Shown here piece after piece: positions 1 through 5,604 of a DNA stretch of 11,189 bases; the stretch's first letter is position 1, and every line of letters begins with the position of its first letter. The notes under the pieces are model-generated. The model ran no database searches. It saw nothing but the letters and a program-made list of their open reading frames with translations, and was not told where the DNA came from. Both the position numbers and the translations under genes were made by a program. Source of the DNA: PFJX01 sp040757575 (GTDB lineage: Bacteria; Pseudomonadota; Gammaproteobacteria; Burkholderiales; Thiobacillaceae); assembly GCA_040757575.1 (NCBI GenBank), contig JBFLXA010000028.1, positions 1 through 11,189 of the forward strand. The letters are read 5' to 3'.

Positions 1-130
1 CTCGTCGGGTTGATGACCCTTCGAGGGTAGGTCGCGGCCGCCCTCAATTCACGCCAAACAGCTCGCCCAAGCCCCGCCTATCCCACGACACATCCCACCG
101 CCGGCAGGCGGTTTAGTTCAACGTAATGTA

Positions 131-146
131 GCCGACAGTTGTCGGC
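131..146. repeat. Perfect inverted repeat, 6-bp arms
   Basis: GCCGAC (131-136) and GTCGGC (141-146) form a perfect stem with an AGTT loop. It lies 100 bp upstream of intI. It may be part of a recombination site or a binding site. Confidence 0.5.
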
Positions 147-156
147 GTATCTGGGA

Positions 157-174
157 TATCCGACATGACGGATA
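157..174. repeat. Perfect inverted repeat, 6-bp arms
   Basis: TATCCG (157-162) and CGGATA (169-174) are exact reverse complements around a 6-base loop. It lies next to the 131-146 hairpin and touches the first ATAATCTGGG direct repeat. Confidence 0.45.
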
Positions 175-233
175 ATCTGGGCGCATGTGCTAACCTCCTG
201 ATTTATAAACACCACAATGTCCAATAATCTGGG
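172..233. repeat. Direct repeat pair ATAATCTGGG upstream of intI
   Basis: The 10-mer ATAATCTGGG occurs at 172-181 and again at 224-233, and a shorter ATCTGGG is present at 149-155. The two copies flank the core-like TGCTAAC (188-194). In attI1 of class 1 integrons, direct repeats next to the core are strong IntI-binding sites, so these could play that role. The second copy also includes the GGGAGG used as the intI ribosome site. Confidence 0.4.
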
Positions 234-245
234 AGGTACCTTAGG

Positions 246-1235
246 ATGTCTTCGTCTGACACCGGGACGGCTTCGTCTCCAAGACTGCTTGAACAACTGC
301 GCGATCGTATCCGTTTCAAGCACTACAGTTTGCGGACCGAGCAGGCTTATGTACTTTGGGTGAAACAATACATCTACTTCCATGGTAAGCGCCACCCGGC
401 CGAGTTGGGCAAGCAGGCAGTGGAGGCGTTTCTGTCTTCCCTGGCGGTGAATCGCAATGTGGCGGCTTCTACTCAGAACCAGGCCTTGTCGGCCTTGCTG
501 TTCCTTTATAGGGAGGTGCTGGGGATAGATTTGCCCTGGCTGACCGAGGTCACCCGGGCCAAGAAGGCAGCGCGTTTGCCTACGGTTTTGACGCGCGAAG
601 AAGCGCGGGTGCTGTTGGCTTCCCTGGACGAGCCTGACATGGATTTGATTGTGCGTTTGCTTTACGGCACAGGCATGCGTTTGTTGGAGTGTCTGCGCTT
701 ACGGGTGAAGGATGTGGATTTCGGCCGGAATGAAATCCTGGTGCGGGAGGGCAAGGGCAATAAGGATCGGGTCACCATGTTGCCGTCGAGTCTGGCGGTG
801 CGGTTGCAGGCCCATCTGAAGTGGGTGAAGGCGCAGCACGAGGCGGATCTGGCGGCGGGTTATGGAGAGGTCTGGTTGCCGAATGCGTTGGCGGCGAAGT
901 ACCCAAATGCGCCCAGAACCTGGGGCTGGCAGTATGTTTTTCCAGCGTCGGGCTTGTCCGTGGACCCGCGTTCTGGTGTGACACGGCGTCATCATGTGGA
1001 AGACAGGCGGGTGCAGCGGGCGGTAAAGCATGCGGCATCCAGGGCGGGGATCGTGAAACCCGTTACGCCCCACACCCTGCGCCATTCCTTCGCCACGCAT
1101 TTGCTGGAGGGCGGCTACGACATCCGCACCGTCCAGGAGCTGCTGGGCCATTCGGATGTGTCCACCACCATGATTTATACCCACGTGTTGAACAAGGGCG
1201 GGCGGGGGGTGGTCAGCCCGCTGGATGCCGTATGA
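246..1235 (+). CDS. intI: Integron integrase IntI (tyrosine recombinase)
   Basis: This 329-residue protein is a site-specific tyrosine recombinase of the integron class, which inserts and excises gene cassettes at attI and attC sites. The N-terminal SAM-like core-binding domain covers about residues 12-95 and the catalytic domain about 110-325. Catalytic residues are visible as R145, K170, H276, R279, H302 and nucleophile Y311, within TPHTLRHSFATHLL and LGHSDVSTTMIYTH. The extra segment at about 205-250 (LPNALAAKYPNAPRTWGWQYVFPA, then DPRSGVTRRHH) is the integron-specific patch that separates IntI from XerC/D. Its ending GVVSPLD is also IntI-like. The length matches IntI1 (337). GGGAGG at 231-236 supports the ATG. 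The stop overlaps the yraN start (ATGA). By eye the 5' half is less GC-rich than yraN, which fits acquisition by transfer. No cassette array can be recognised in the 245 bases upstream. Confidence 0.93.
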   Translation: MSSSDTGTASSPRLLEQLRDRIRFKHYSLRTEQAYVLWVKQYIYFHGKRHPAELGKQAVEAFLSSLAVNRNVAASTQNQALSALLFLYREVLGIDLPWLTEVTRAKKAARLPTVLTREEARVLLASLDEPDMDLIVRLLYGTGMRLLECLRLRVKDVDFGRNEILVREGKGNKDRVTMLPSSLAVRLQAHLKWVKAQHEADLAAGYGEVWLPNALAAKYPNAPRTWGWQYVFPASGLSVDPRSGVTRRHHVEDRRVQRAVKHAASRAGIVKPVTPHTLRHSFATHLLEGGYDIRTVQELLGHSDVSTTMIYTHVLNKGGRGVVSPLDAV

Positions 1236-1573
1236 GGACCACAGAAAAGGGCCAGGCCGCAGAGCGGGCGGCGGAGGCGTTCTTGCTGGGCCGGGGGTTG
1301 CGGCTGGAGGCGCGCAACTGGCGTTGCAAAGGGGGGGAGATCGATCTGGTGATGCGGGAGGGGGCCACTCTGGTGTTTGTGGAGGTGCGGGCCCGGGAGG
1401 GGATGGCCTTTGGCGGGGCGGCGGCGAGCATTACGGCGGCCAAGCAGGCCCGGGTGGTTCTGGCGGCGCGGCATTATCTGCTGGCCCGGGGCGGGGATGT
1501 GCCCTGCCGGTTTGATGCGGTGCTGGTGCAGGGGGGGCGGCTGGAGTGGCTGAAGGGGGCGTTTGGCGCCTAG
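1232..1573 (+). CDS. yraN: YraN / UPF0102 family nuclease-like protein
   Basis: The 113-residue protein belongs to the UPF0102 (YraN) family, small cytoplasmic proteins with a restriction-endonuclease-like fold whose biochemical role is not settled. The family signature is visible: KGQAAERAAEAFL near the N-terminus, ARNWRCKGGEIDLV at 27-40 (acidic E36 and D38), and LVFVEVRAR at 47-55 with E51. A long overlapping reading frame continues upstream inside intI, but the ATG at 1232 gives the normal family start and length (about 115-125). No Shine-Dalgarno precedes it. The four-base ATGA overlap with intI suggests translational coupling, so expression may depend on intI transcription. diaA and dolP follow in the order of the E. 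coli yraN-diaA-dolP cluster. Confidence 0.85.
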   Translation: MRTTEKGQAAERAAEAFLLGRGLRLEARNWRCKGGEIDLVMREGATLVFVEVRAREGMAFGGAAASITAAKQARVVLAARHYLLARGGDVPCRFDAVLVQGGRLEWLKGAFGA

Positions 1574-1576
1574 GGC

Positions 1577-1582
1577 TATAAT
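1577..1582 (+). promoter_or_regulatory. Possible -10 box for diaA-dolP
   Basis: A perfect TATAAT lies 25 bases before the diaA ATG, immediately after the yraN stop. No good -35 hexamer is found at 16-18 bases upstream, so this would be a weak or activator-dependent promoter. It would give diaA-dolP expression independent of the integrase. Confidence 0.35.
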
Positions 1583-1607
1583 CCCCCGCACTTTCGCGCG
1601 GGTTTTC

Positions 1608-2186
1608 ATGTCTATCTCCCTTCGTATCCAGGACCAGTTCATCGCCAGCATCCAGACCCTTCAGGAGGGTTTGTCCTGCCTGGAAGAGCCCATCGAGCAG
1701 GCGGTGGAAACCTTGACGGCCTGTTTGATGTCGGAGGGGAAGATTCTTGTTTGTGGCCAGGGCGCTTCGGGCCTGGCTGCCAGCCATATGGCGGCCATTC
1801 TTGCCCACCGTTTCGAGCGGGACCGGCTGGGGCTGGCGGCGCTGGCCTTGTCCCGGGACGGGGCGGCCATGATGGACGATACGGACCCGGTGGGGGGCTT
1901 TGCCCGCCAGGTGGCGGCCCTGGGCCAGCCAGGGGATGTGCTGGTGGTGGTGTCCATGTTTGGCGAGCCGGATGGTGTGAAGGCGGCTGTGCGGGTGGCC
2001 CAGGAGCGGGAATTGCGGGTGGTGGCCCTGTGCGGGGGCGAAGGTGGCAGCCTGGCGGAGTGCCTGACGGATCAGGATGTGCTGATCTGCGTGCCGGTGT
2101 TGTCGGCGCCCCGGGTGGTGGAGGCCCAGTTTGTTGTCATCCATTGTCTGTGCGATGGCATTGATTACTTTTTGTTAGGAGCTTGA
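1608..2186 (+). CDS. diaA: DiaA/GmhA-like SIS domain protein
   Basis: This 192-residue protein is of the SIS phosphosugar-isomerase fold. It is closest in layout and context to DiaA, the DnaA-binding initiation factor, and related to GmhA (sedoheptulose-7-phosphate isomerase). Visible features are the N-terminal helix with FIASIQTLQEGL, the first sugar-phosphate loop ILVCGQGASGLAASH (46-60), the core strand GDVLVVVSMFGEP (109-121), and the C-terminal VVIHCLCDGIDYFLL (177-190). The usual second loop STSGNS reads SMFGEP here, losing two of the three phosphate-binding serines or threonines. This argues against GmhA catalysis and for a binding role. I chose ATG 1608 because it restores the family N-terminus; the longer frame would need a TTG inside the yraN end. 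No clear ribosome site precedes it. dolP starts one base after its stop. Confidence 0.72.
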   Translation: MSISLRIQDQFIASIQTLQEGLSCLEEPIEQAVETLTACLMSEGKILVCGQGASGLAASHMAAILAHRFERDRLGLAALALSRDGAAMMDDTDPVGGFARQVAALGQPGDVLVVVSMFGEPDGVKAAVRVAQERELRVVALCGGEGGSLAECLTDQDVLICVPVLSAPRVVEAQFVVIHCLCDGIDYFLLGA

Positions 2187-2187
2187 A

Positions 2188-2772
2188 ATGAACCGAATTC
2201 TGTTGCGCACAGCCTTGCTGGCAGCCCTGTTGGGCGCTGGCGCCACCCAGTTGACCGGTTGCGTGCCGGCGGTGGCGGTGGGCGTGGGGGCGGGTGCCAT
2301 GATGTTGGATGACCGGCGCACCAGCGGCACTTACCTGATGGACGAGGAGATCGAGCTGAAGGCGGCCAGCCGTATCCGGGAGTCCTTTGGCAAGGAAGCC
2401 CACGTGAACGTCACCAGCTTCAACCGCCGTGTGCTGCTGACTGGCGAGGTGCCCAACGACGAGTTGCGGTCCAAGGTGCGTGACATCGCCCAGGCGGTGC
2501 CCAATGTGAAAGAGGTGCAGAACGAGTTGCTGATCGCTGGTACCAGCACCTTTGCCGCCCGCAGCAACGACACCTACCTGACGGCCAAGGTGAAGACCCG
2601 CTTGTTTGAGGACAAGCGTTTCAGCGGCAACCACGTCAAGGTGGTCACCGAGGCGGGCACGGTGTTCCTCATGGGCCTGGTCAAGCGCGAAGAAGGCGAT
2701 GCCGCCGCTGAAGTGGCCGCCAAGACAAAGGGAGTGGCCAAGGTGGTGAAGGTGTTCGAATACATGGATTGA
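2188..2772 (+). CDS. dolP: DolP-like outer-membrane lipoprotein with two BON domains
   Basis: This 194-residue lipoprotein matches E. coli DolP (YraP, 191 residues) in length, domains and gene order. A type II signal peptide ends in the lipobox LTGC with C25 as the lipidated cysteine. The next residue is V, not D, so sorting to the outer membrane is expected. Two BON domains follow at about 50-117 (including VNVTSFNRRVLLTGEVP) and 127-194 (including VKVVTEAGTVFLMGLV). In E. coli DolP binds anionic phospholipids at the division site and supports envelope integrity and the BAM complex; the same role here is inferred. AGGAG at 2178-2182, inside the end of diaA, supports the ATG. The one-base gap to diaA indicates one transcript. 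No T-rich intrinsic terminator is seen behind it. Confidence 0.85.
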   Translation: MNRILLRTALLAALLGAGATQLTGCVPAVAVGVGAGAMMLDDRRTSGTYLMDEEIELKAASRIRESFGKEAHVNVTSFNRRVLLTGEVPNDELRSKVRDIAQAVPNVKEVQNELLIAGTSTFAARSNDTYLTAKVKTRLFEDKRFSGNHVKVVTEAGTVFLMGLVKREEGDAAAEVAAKTKGVAKVVKVFEYMD

Positions 2773-2867
2773 GTGGGGCCTGGCTATCCTGGATAGTGGT
2801 CAAGGCGTGCGTCCTGTTGTCCGGTCACCCGGAAACGCGCAGTGCGAACGGTGGTGAGCAGGTGTCC

Positions 2868-2935
2868 GTAGGAGCGGGCTTGCCCGCGATTCGCCTTCAG
2901 GCAAGCCATTCAATCGCGGGCAAGCCCGTTCCTAC
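2868..2935. repeat. REP-type inverted repeat pair (GTAGGAGCGGGCTTGCCCGCGA type)
   Basis: A 22-base arm at 2868-2889 starts GTAGGAGCGGGC and ends TTGCCCGCGA. Its reverse complement lies at 2914-2935 with a single mismatch (21/22). Each arm is itself a GC-rich hairpin with GCGGGC/GCCCGC. The 24-base spacer reads TTCGCCTTCAGGCAAGC in part. It resembles the abundant Pseudomonas REP sequence. Such elements are moved by RAYT transposases, none of which is in this window. Confidence 0.85.
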
Positions 2936-2970
2936 GAGGATGGCAGTGGCATATGCGCCTCTGAAATGGC

Positions 2971-3036
2971 GTCATTCCCGCGTAGGCGGGAATCCAGACC
3001 GTTAAGCTGCTGGGCCCCCGTCTGTGCGGGGACGAC
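2971..3036. repeat. BIME: two inverted REP units of a second family
   Basis: The left unit (2971-2997) begins GTCATTCCCGCG and contains a perfect 8-bp stem ATTCCCGC/GCGGGAAT at 2974-2993. The right unit (3010-3036) is its inverted copy, 19 of 27 positions identical, with all eight differences being transitions. A 12-base spacer separates them. The family GTCATTCCCGCG...GCGGGAATCCAG is widespread in proteobacteria. The all-transition pattern suggests an older copy decaying, or RNA-level pairing kept through G-U pairs. Confidence 0.8.
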
Positions 3037-3115
3037 GATTCAGGGTGTTTCCAGGTGCTGTTGAGCAGGTCGACGATGACCGTCAGGGTTTCAGGACAAG
3101 ACTGAGGAGACGAGG

Positions 3116-3769
3116 ATGAAGCGCGTGTTGGGCGCCCTGCTGGGCGTGGCTCTGGCTTTGATGGCGGCACTGGTGCCTGCCCGGGCGGAACAGGCGGTGG
3201 GCATCACCCACACCATGAAGTGGGTGGATGTGCTGCATAACGGCAAGAAGGTGCGCATCGAGCGGAATCCGGATACCGACAACATGCTGGATCCGGACTA
3301 TTCCCTCACGTCCCGCCCCTGTCCGCCTTTTTGCATCCAGCCCATGACCCTGGCGCCGGGAGTGGAGACTCTGGGGGAACTGGAGGTGCTGGCCTATCTG
3401 AAACGCCTGGGCAAGGACGGCGATGTGCTGCTCATCGACTCCCGGGACGGGGACTGGCCCCTGCGCTCCGGGGTGATTCCCGGTGCGGTAGTGTTACCCT
3501 GGCAGGACCTCCACCCGGGCCATACTGATGCAGAGAAGATCGCGGAAATCCTGATGTTCCGTTTTGGTGCGGCCCGCCTGGGCAGCCTGTGGAACTTCGA
3601 GAATGCCAAGACCCTGGTGTTTTATTGCAATGGCCCCTGGTGTGGGCAATCCCCCACTAATATCAAGCAGTTGTTGTCCCTGGGCTATCCGGCCCATAAG
3701 CTCAAGTGGTACCGTGGCGGCATGCAGGACTGGAAAATTCTGGGCCTGACCACCGTTGCACCAAAATAA
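3116..3769 (+). CDS. Periplasmic rhodanese-domain protein
   Basis: This 217-residue exported protein has a Sec signal peptide at 1-24 (cleavage after ARA) and a rhodanese domain at about 86-213. Domain marks are VLLIDSR (104-110), GVIPGAVVLPW (119-129), LVFYCNGPWCGQSP (167-180) and YRGGMQDWKILG (199-210). The catalytic cysteine should be C171. The active loop is C-N-G-P-W-C-G-Q-S, with a second cysteine C176, unlike the common CRSGxRS loop, so a disulfide or metal site is possible. A further pair, C69 and C73 in PCPPFC, lies before the domain. The substrate is unknown; sulfur transfer or thiol redox in the periplasm is the likely field. GAGGAG at 3104-3109 supports the start. It heads a probable three-gene unit with the two exported proteins downstream. 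Confidence 0.85.
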   Translation: MKRVLGALLGVALALMAALVPARAEQAVGITHTMKWVDVLHNGKKVRIERNPDTDNMLDPDYSLTSRPCPPFCIQPMTLAPGVETLGELEVLAYLKRLGKDGDVLLIDSRDGDWPLRSGVIPGAVVLPWQDLHPGHTDAEKIAEILMFRFGAARLGSLWNFENAKTLVFYCNGPWCGQSPTNIKQLLSLGYPAHKLKWYRGGMQDWKILGLTTVAPK

Positions 3770-3811
3770 CTCGTTGCTAGTTCGCACTTTGAAGACGGAA
3801 GGAAGAAAGAC

Positions 3812-4498
3812 ATGAAGCGTTCCATCGCCGCTGTTCTGGCCCTCGTTTTGGCCTTGCCCGTAACCGCCCTGGCCCAGCAGGCCAACCCCTATCTGTCCAA
3901 TGTGCCTGTTTCCGCCGGCCCCATGGTGTTGCCCGTGAGCCCGGGTGGACGGGGGGTAGAGCCCTATGAAATGTCCCGCATCATTCCGCCGGAAGAAAAA
4001 GAAAAGCTGATGAAGCAGATGATGCCCATGATGAACTTGGTCACGCGCATGGACGTGAAGGACGTCATGAACCTGATGACGGTGAAGTACAAGGCCAAGG
4101 AAGGCCTGAGCTTTGACGATGTGGTGGAATCCATGAAGCTGCGCGCCAACACGCTCAACTTCAAGCTGGTGGGGCATTCCCCCATGTGGAAGGACATCCA
4201 GGCCGTGCTGGGTGACACCACCGCTCCCCGCATGGAAGTGTTCCACTACTGCGATATCGCCGCCGGCCGGGAAGTGCTGAAGTACGCCCCGGAATCCATC
4301 GTCTTCCTGCCCTGCCGCATCGCCGTCATGGAAGACAACAAGAAGAACATCTGGGTGCTGACCCTGGACTGGAACACCGCCTGGCTGGATTCCATCTCCG
4401 GCAAGATGGGCGCGCCTTCAGAACTGATGAAGTTCGCCACCGACATCCGCGACAAGATGGACAACATCATGCGCGCCGCGGCTGACGGCGATCTGTAA
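3812..4498 (+). CDS. Exported DUF302 protein with Met-rich segment
   Basis: This 228-residue protein has a Sec signal peptide (about 1-21, cleavage after ALA) and a DUF302-like domain at about 90-195. The domain shows LSFDDVVESMKLRANTLNFKLVGHSP, the central FHYCDIAAGREVLK (144-156) and the family-typical VFLPCRIAVMED (164-175). Cysteines C147 and C168 are the only two in the mature protein. Between the signal and the domain, residues 54-89 are methionine-rich (KLMKQMMPMMNL and DVMNLM). DUF302 folds are found in exported or membrane-linked proteins with proposed redox or metal roles, but no function is established. A GGAAGGAAG stretch precedes the ATG. It lies 42 bases after the rhodanese gene, probably on the same transcript. 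Confidence 0.75.
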   Translation: MKRSIAAVLALVLALPVTALAQQANPYLSNVPVSAGPMVLPVSPGGRGVEPYEMSRIIPPEEKEKLMKQMMPMMNLVTRMDVKDVMNLMTVKYKAKEGLSFDDVVESMKLRANTLNFKLVGHSPMWKDIQAVLGDTTAPRMEVFHYCDIAAGREVLKYAPESIVFLPCRIAVMEDNKKNIWVLTLDWNTAWLDSISGKMGAPSELMKFATDIRDKMDNIMRAAADGDL

Positions 4499-4627
4499 TA
4501 GCCTTGTCTGCTCCCGGCGCGGGTTAATGCCCGCCCTGGCGGGGGTGACGGGTGATTTGTCGGGCCGGGTCCCGGCCTGATGTATGGGCCGGCCCCGGCC
4601 CGTTTCCATTTTGAACCGGAGCACATC
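4499..4627. promoter_or_regulatory. Intergenic run of GC-rich hairpins, possible attenuator
   Basis: Four hairpins follow one another: CCCG/CGGG at 4513-4523, CCCGCC/GGCGGG at 4530-4543, GGCCGGG/CCCGGCC at 4563-4577 (perfect, 7 bp), and GGGCCGG/CCGGCCC at 4586-4601 followed by GTTTCCATTTT. The last resembles an intrinsic terminator, yet only about 15 bases remain before the next ribosome site, too few for a separate promoter. A partial terminator lowering expression of the next gene, or an mRNA-stabilising structure, is therefore more likely. The 4521-4549 part read on the minus strand (GTCACCCCCGCC...) resembles a worn copy of the REP unit at 2971. Confidence 0.5.
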
Positions 4628-5581
4628 ATGAAACGTTTTGCACCGTTCGTTCTTGCCCTGGCCGCAGGCTCTGCCCACGCCCAGGAAAACATGCCCAACC
4701 CGTTTGCCATGCTGGCGCCCATGGCTAATCCCATGGTGAACCCCATGGGCGGCTACGCCATGCCTTTTCCCGGCACGGGCGGGGCTGGCGGGTATGGCAA
4801 TCCTTTCGGCAATCCGTTTGCCAACCCCTTCAACGCCTCCTTCGGTAACGCTCAGGGCAATCCCCTGGCCAACCTGAATACCCTGAACACCTTGAGCGCC
4901 CTGGCCTCCCTGGGCCTTATTGCGGCGCCCATCGTCACCCCCCTTGCCCCCGGCTTGCTGGGCGGCCCTGTGGGACAGATGGGGTATCCAGCCATGCAGA
5001 TGGCGCCCAACATGATGTCCTATGGCCACTACAACCAGTACGGCGGCGGCCCCTTCGGCGGCAACCCCTATCTGCGCCAGAGCTTGCCCAACCCTCTGGC
5101 GCCGCCGGCCTTCTCGCCGTCCATGCCCAGCATGCCTTTCAACCCCAACCAGGGGACCTTGCCCCTACCCTTGCCCCTGCCTACGATCGGCACGCCTTCC
5201 GCCCCTGCCATGCCCTATGGCGGCCCAGGTGGTGTGGGCCAGGGCTTCCCGGGCATGGGCGGTGTGAACCCCTTGCAAGGCATGGTGCCGGGTTTGTCCC
5301 CCGCAGCATCTGCGCCCGCCCCCAGTTCCGGTACCAACCCCTGGAGCAACGCACCAGCCACGCCCATGCCTCAGCAGCCCCAGTCGGCGGGTCAGGCCGC
5401 CCCCTGGATGATGTTGATGCCGATGCCCATGATGGCGCCGCAGGAGGCTGTCGCTGCGAAACCCGCTGCCCCGGCGGAGGCGCCGGCCGCCGTTCCCATG
5501 GACCCGGCGGTCTTCATGCAGATGTTCATGAAGCCATTGGCTGAACCCCAGCAGGCCCCCGCCCCGGCCCCGGCAAAATAA
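4628..5581 (+). CDS. Exported Met/Pro/Gly/Asn-rich low-complexity protein
   Basis: I do not recognise a family. The 317-residue product has a Sec signal peptide (1-18, cleavage after AHA) and is otherwise mostly disordered-looking. It has 28 methionines, no cysteine, and is rich in P, G, A and N. Visible motifs are repeated NPM and NPF (NPMVNPM; GNPFGNPFANPF at 57-68), LPLPLPLP at 178-185, PWMMLMPMPMMAP at 259-271, and an Ala/Pro tail. One hydrophobic stretch at about 84-113 could be membrane-active or a self-association core. ATG 4628 follows CGGAG and gives the signal peptide directly; a longer frame from 4580 would mask it. Methionine-rich periplasmic proteins are known as copper binders or as oxidant scavengers, and either role is possible. 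An intrinsic terminator follows. Confidence 0.75.
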   Translation: MKRFAPFVLALAAGSAHAQENMPNPFAMLAPMANPMVNPMGGYAMPFPGTGGAGGYGNPFGNPFANPFNASFGNAQGNPLANLNTLNTLSALASLGLIAAPIVTPLAPGLLGGPVGQMGYPAMQMAPNMMSYGHYNQYGGGPFGGNPYLRQSLPNPLAPPAFSPSMPSMPFNPNQGTLPLPLPLPTIGTPSAPAMPYGGPGGVGQGFPGMGGVNPLQGMVPGLSPAASAPAPSSGTNPWSNAPATPMPQQPQSAGQAAPWMMLMPMPMMAPQEAVAAKPAAPAEAPAAVPMDPAVFMQMFMKPLAEPQQAPAPAPAK

Positions 5582-5604
5582 CGGCCAGTTAGAACTACTG
5601 GGCC
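5575..5604 (-). terminator. Weak terminator-like hairpin for the minus-strand operon
   Basis: On the minus strand CCAGT/ACTGG (5601-5597 and 5589-5585), extended by GG/CC pairs with a bulge, is followed by GTTATTTTG. It begins within the last codons of the DsrS-like gene. The stem is short, so termination may be partial. Confidence 0.3.

Larger units (their letters stand above)
118..186 (-). other. Short 22-codon ORF with strong Shine-Dalgarno, antisense to intI
   Basis: On the minus strand a perfect AGGAGG (199-194) sits 7 bases before an ATG at 186, followed by 22 codons and a TGA at 120-118. The peptide begins MRPDYPSCRI and is basic. It overlaps both hairpins of the region. Such a good ribosome site is unusual for a chance ORF. 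Class 1 integrons have a short ORF (ORF-11) in attI1 that raises translation of the first cassette, and this could be an analogue. It could equally be the degraded start of a lost gene. Confidence 0.25.
1..245. other. Non-coding region upstream of intI, candidate attI region
   Basis: No convincing protein gene is visible here. The stretch lies directly 5' of the integron integrase, where attI and any divergent cassettes would be expected. It holds several short symmetric elements: ACCCT/AGGGT at 16-28, CCGCC/GGCGG at 98-111, a perfect 6-bp inverted repeat at 131-146, another at 157-174, and a direct 10-bp repeat at 172-181 and 224-233. On the minus strand GTTAGCA (194-188) resembles a core site (consensus GTTRRRY) but does not match it fully. 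No LexA-type CTGT-N8-ACAG box is seen. Calling it attI is an inference from position. Confidence 0.4.
2773..3115. other. 343-bp intergenic region holding REP-type repeats
   Basis: There is no gene here. One weak frame starting with TTG runs across the repeats and is not credible. The region holds a long inverted repeat at 2868-2935 and a BIME-like pair at 2971-3036. A ribosome site for the next gene (GAGGAG, 3104-3109) lies at the right edge. No convincing -35/-10 promoter could be found for the rhodanese gene. Confidence 0.7.

Noticed and set aside
53..117. attC-like site from GCCAAAC (53-59) and GTTTAGT (111-117)
   Set aside because: Size fits (65 bp), but the outer boxes match the consensus only partly and the inner boxes do not pair well. 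Kept only as a note in the integron finding.
1..245. LexA box controlling intI
   Set aside because: No CTGT-N8-ACAG or close variant was found; SOS control is not supported by the visible sequence.
78..395. Minus-strand 105-codon ORF over the intI start
   Set aside because: It covers the intI 5' end in antisense, shows no known domain, and no good ribosome site is seen for its start. The short ORF at 186 has the good SD instead.
821..1231. Long upstream extension of the yraN frame inside intI
   Set aside because: It overlaps the IntI catalytic domain, is Gly-rich without any YraN homology, and the family start fits ATG 1232.
2769..3005. 78-codon plus-strand ORF after dolP
   Set aside because: It starts at a TTG inside the dolP end and runs through two REP repeats; no ribosome site or domain.
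2868..3036. CRISPR array
   Set aside because: The repeats are inverted palindromic pairs of two families without regular spacers; they are REP elements.
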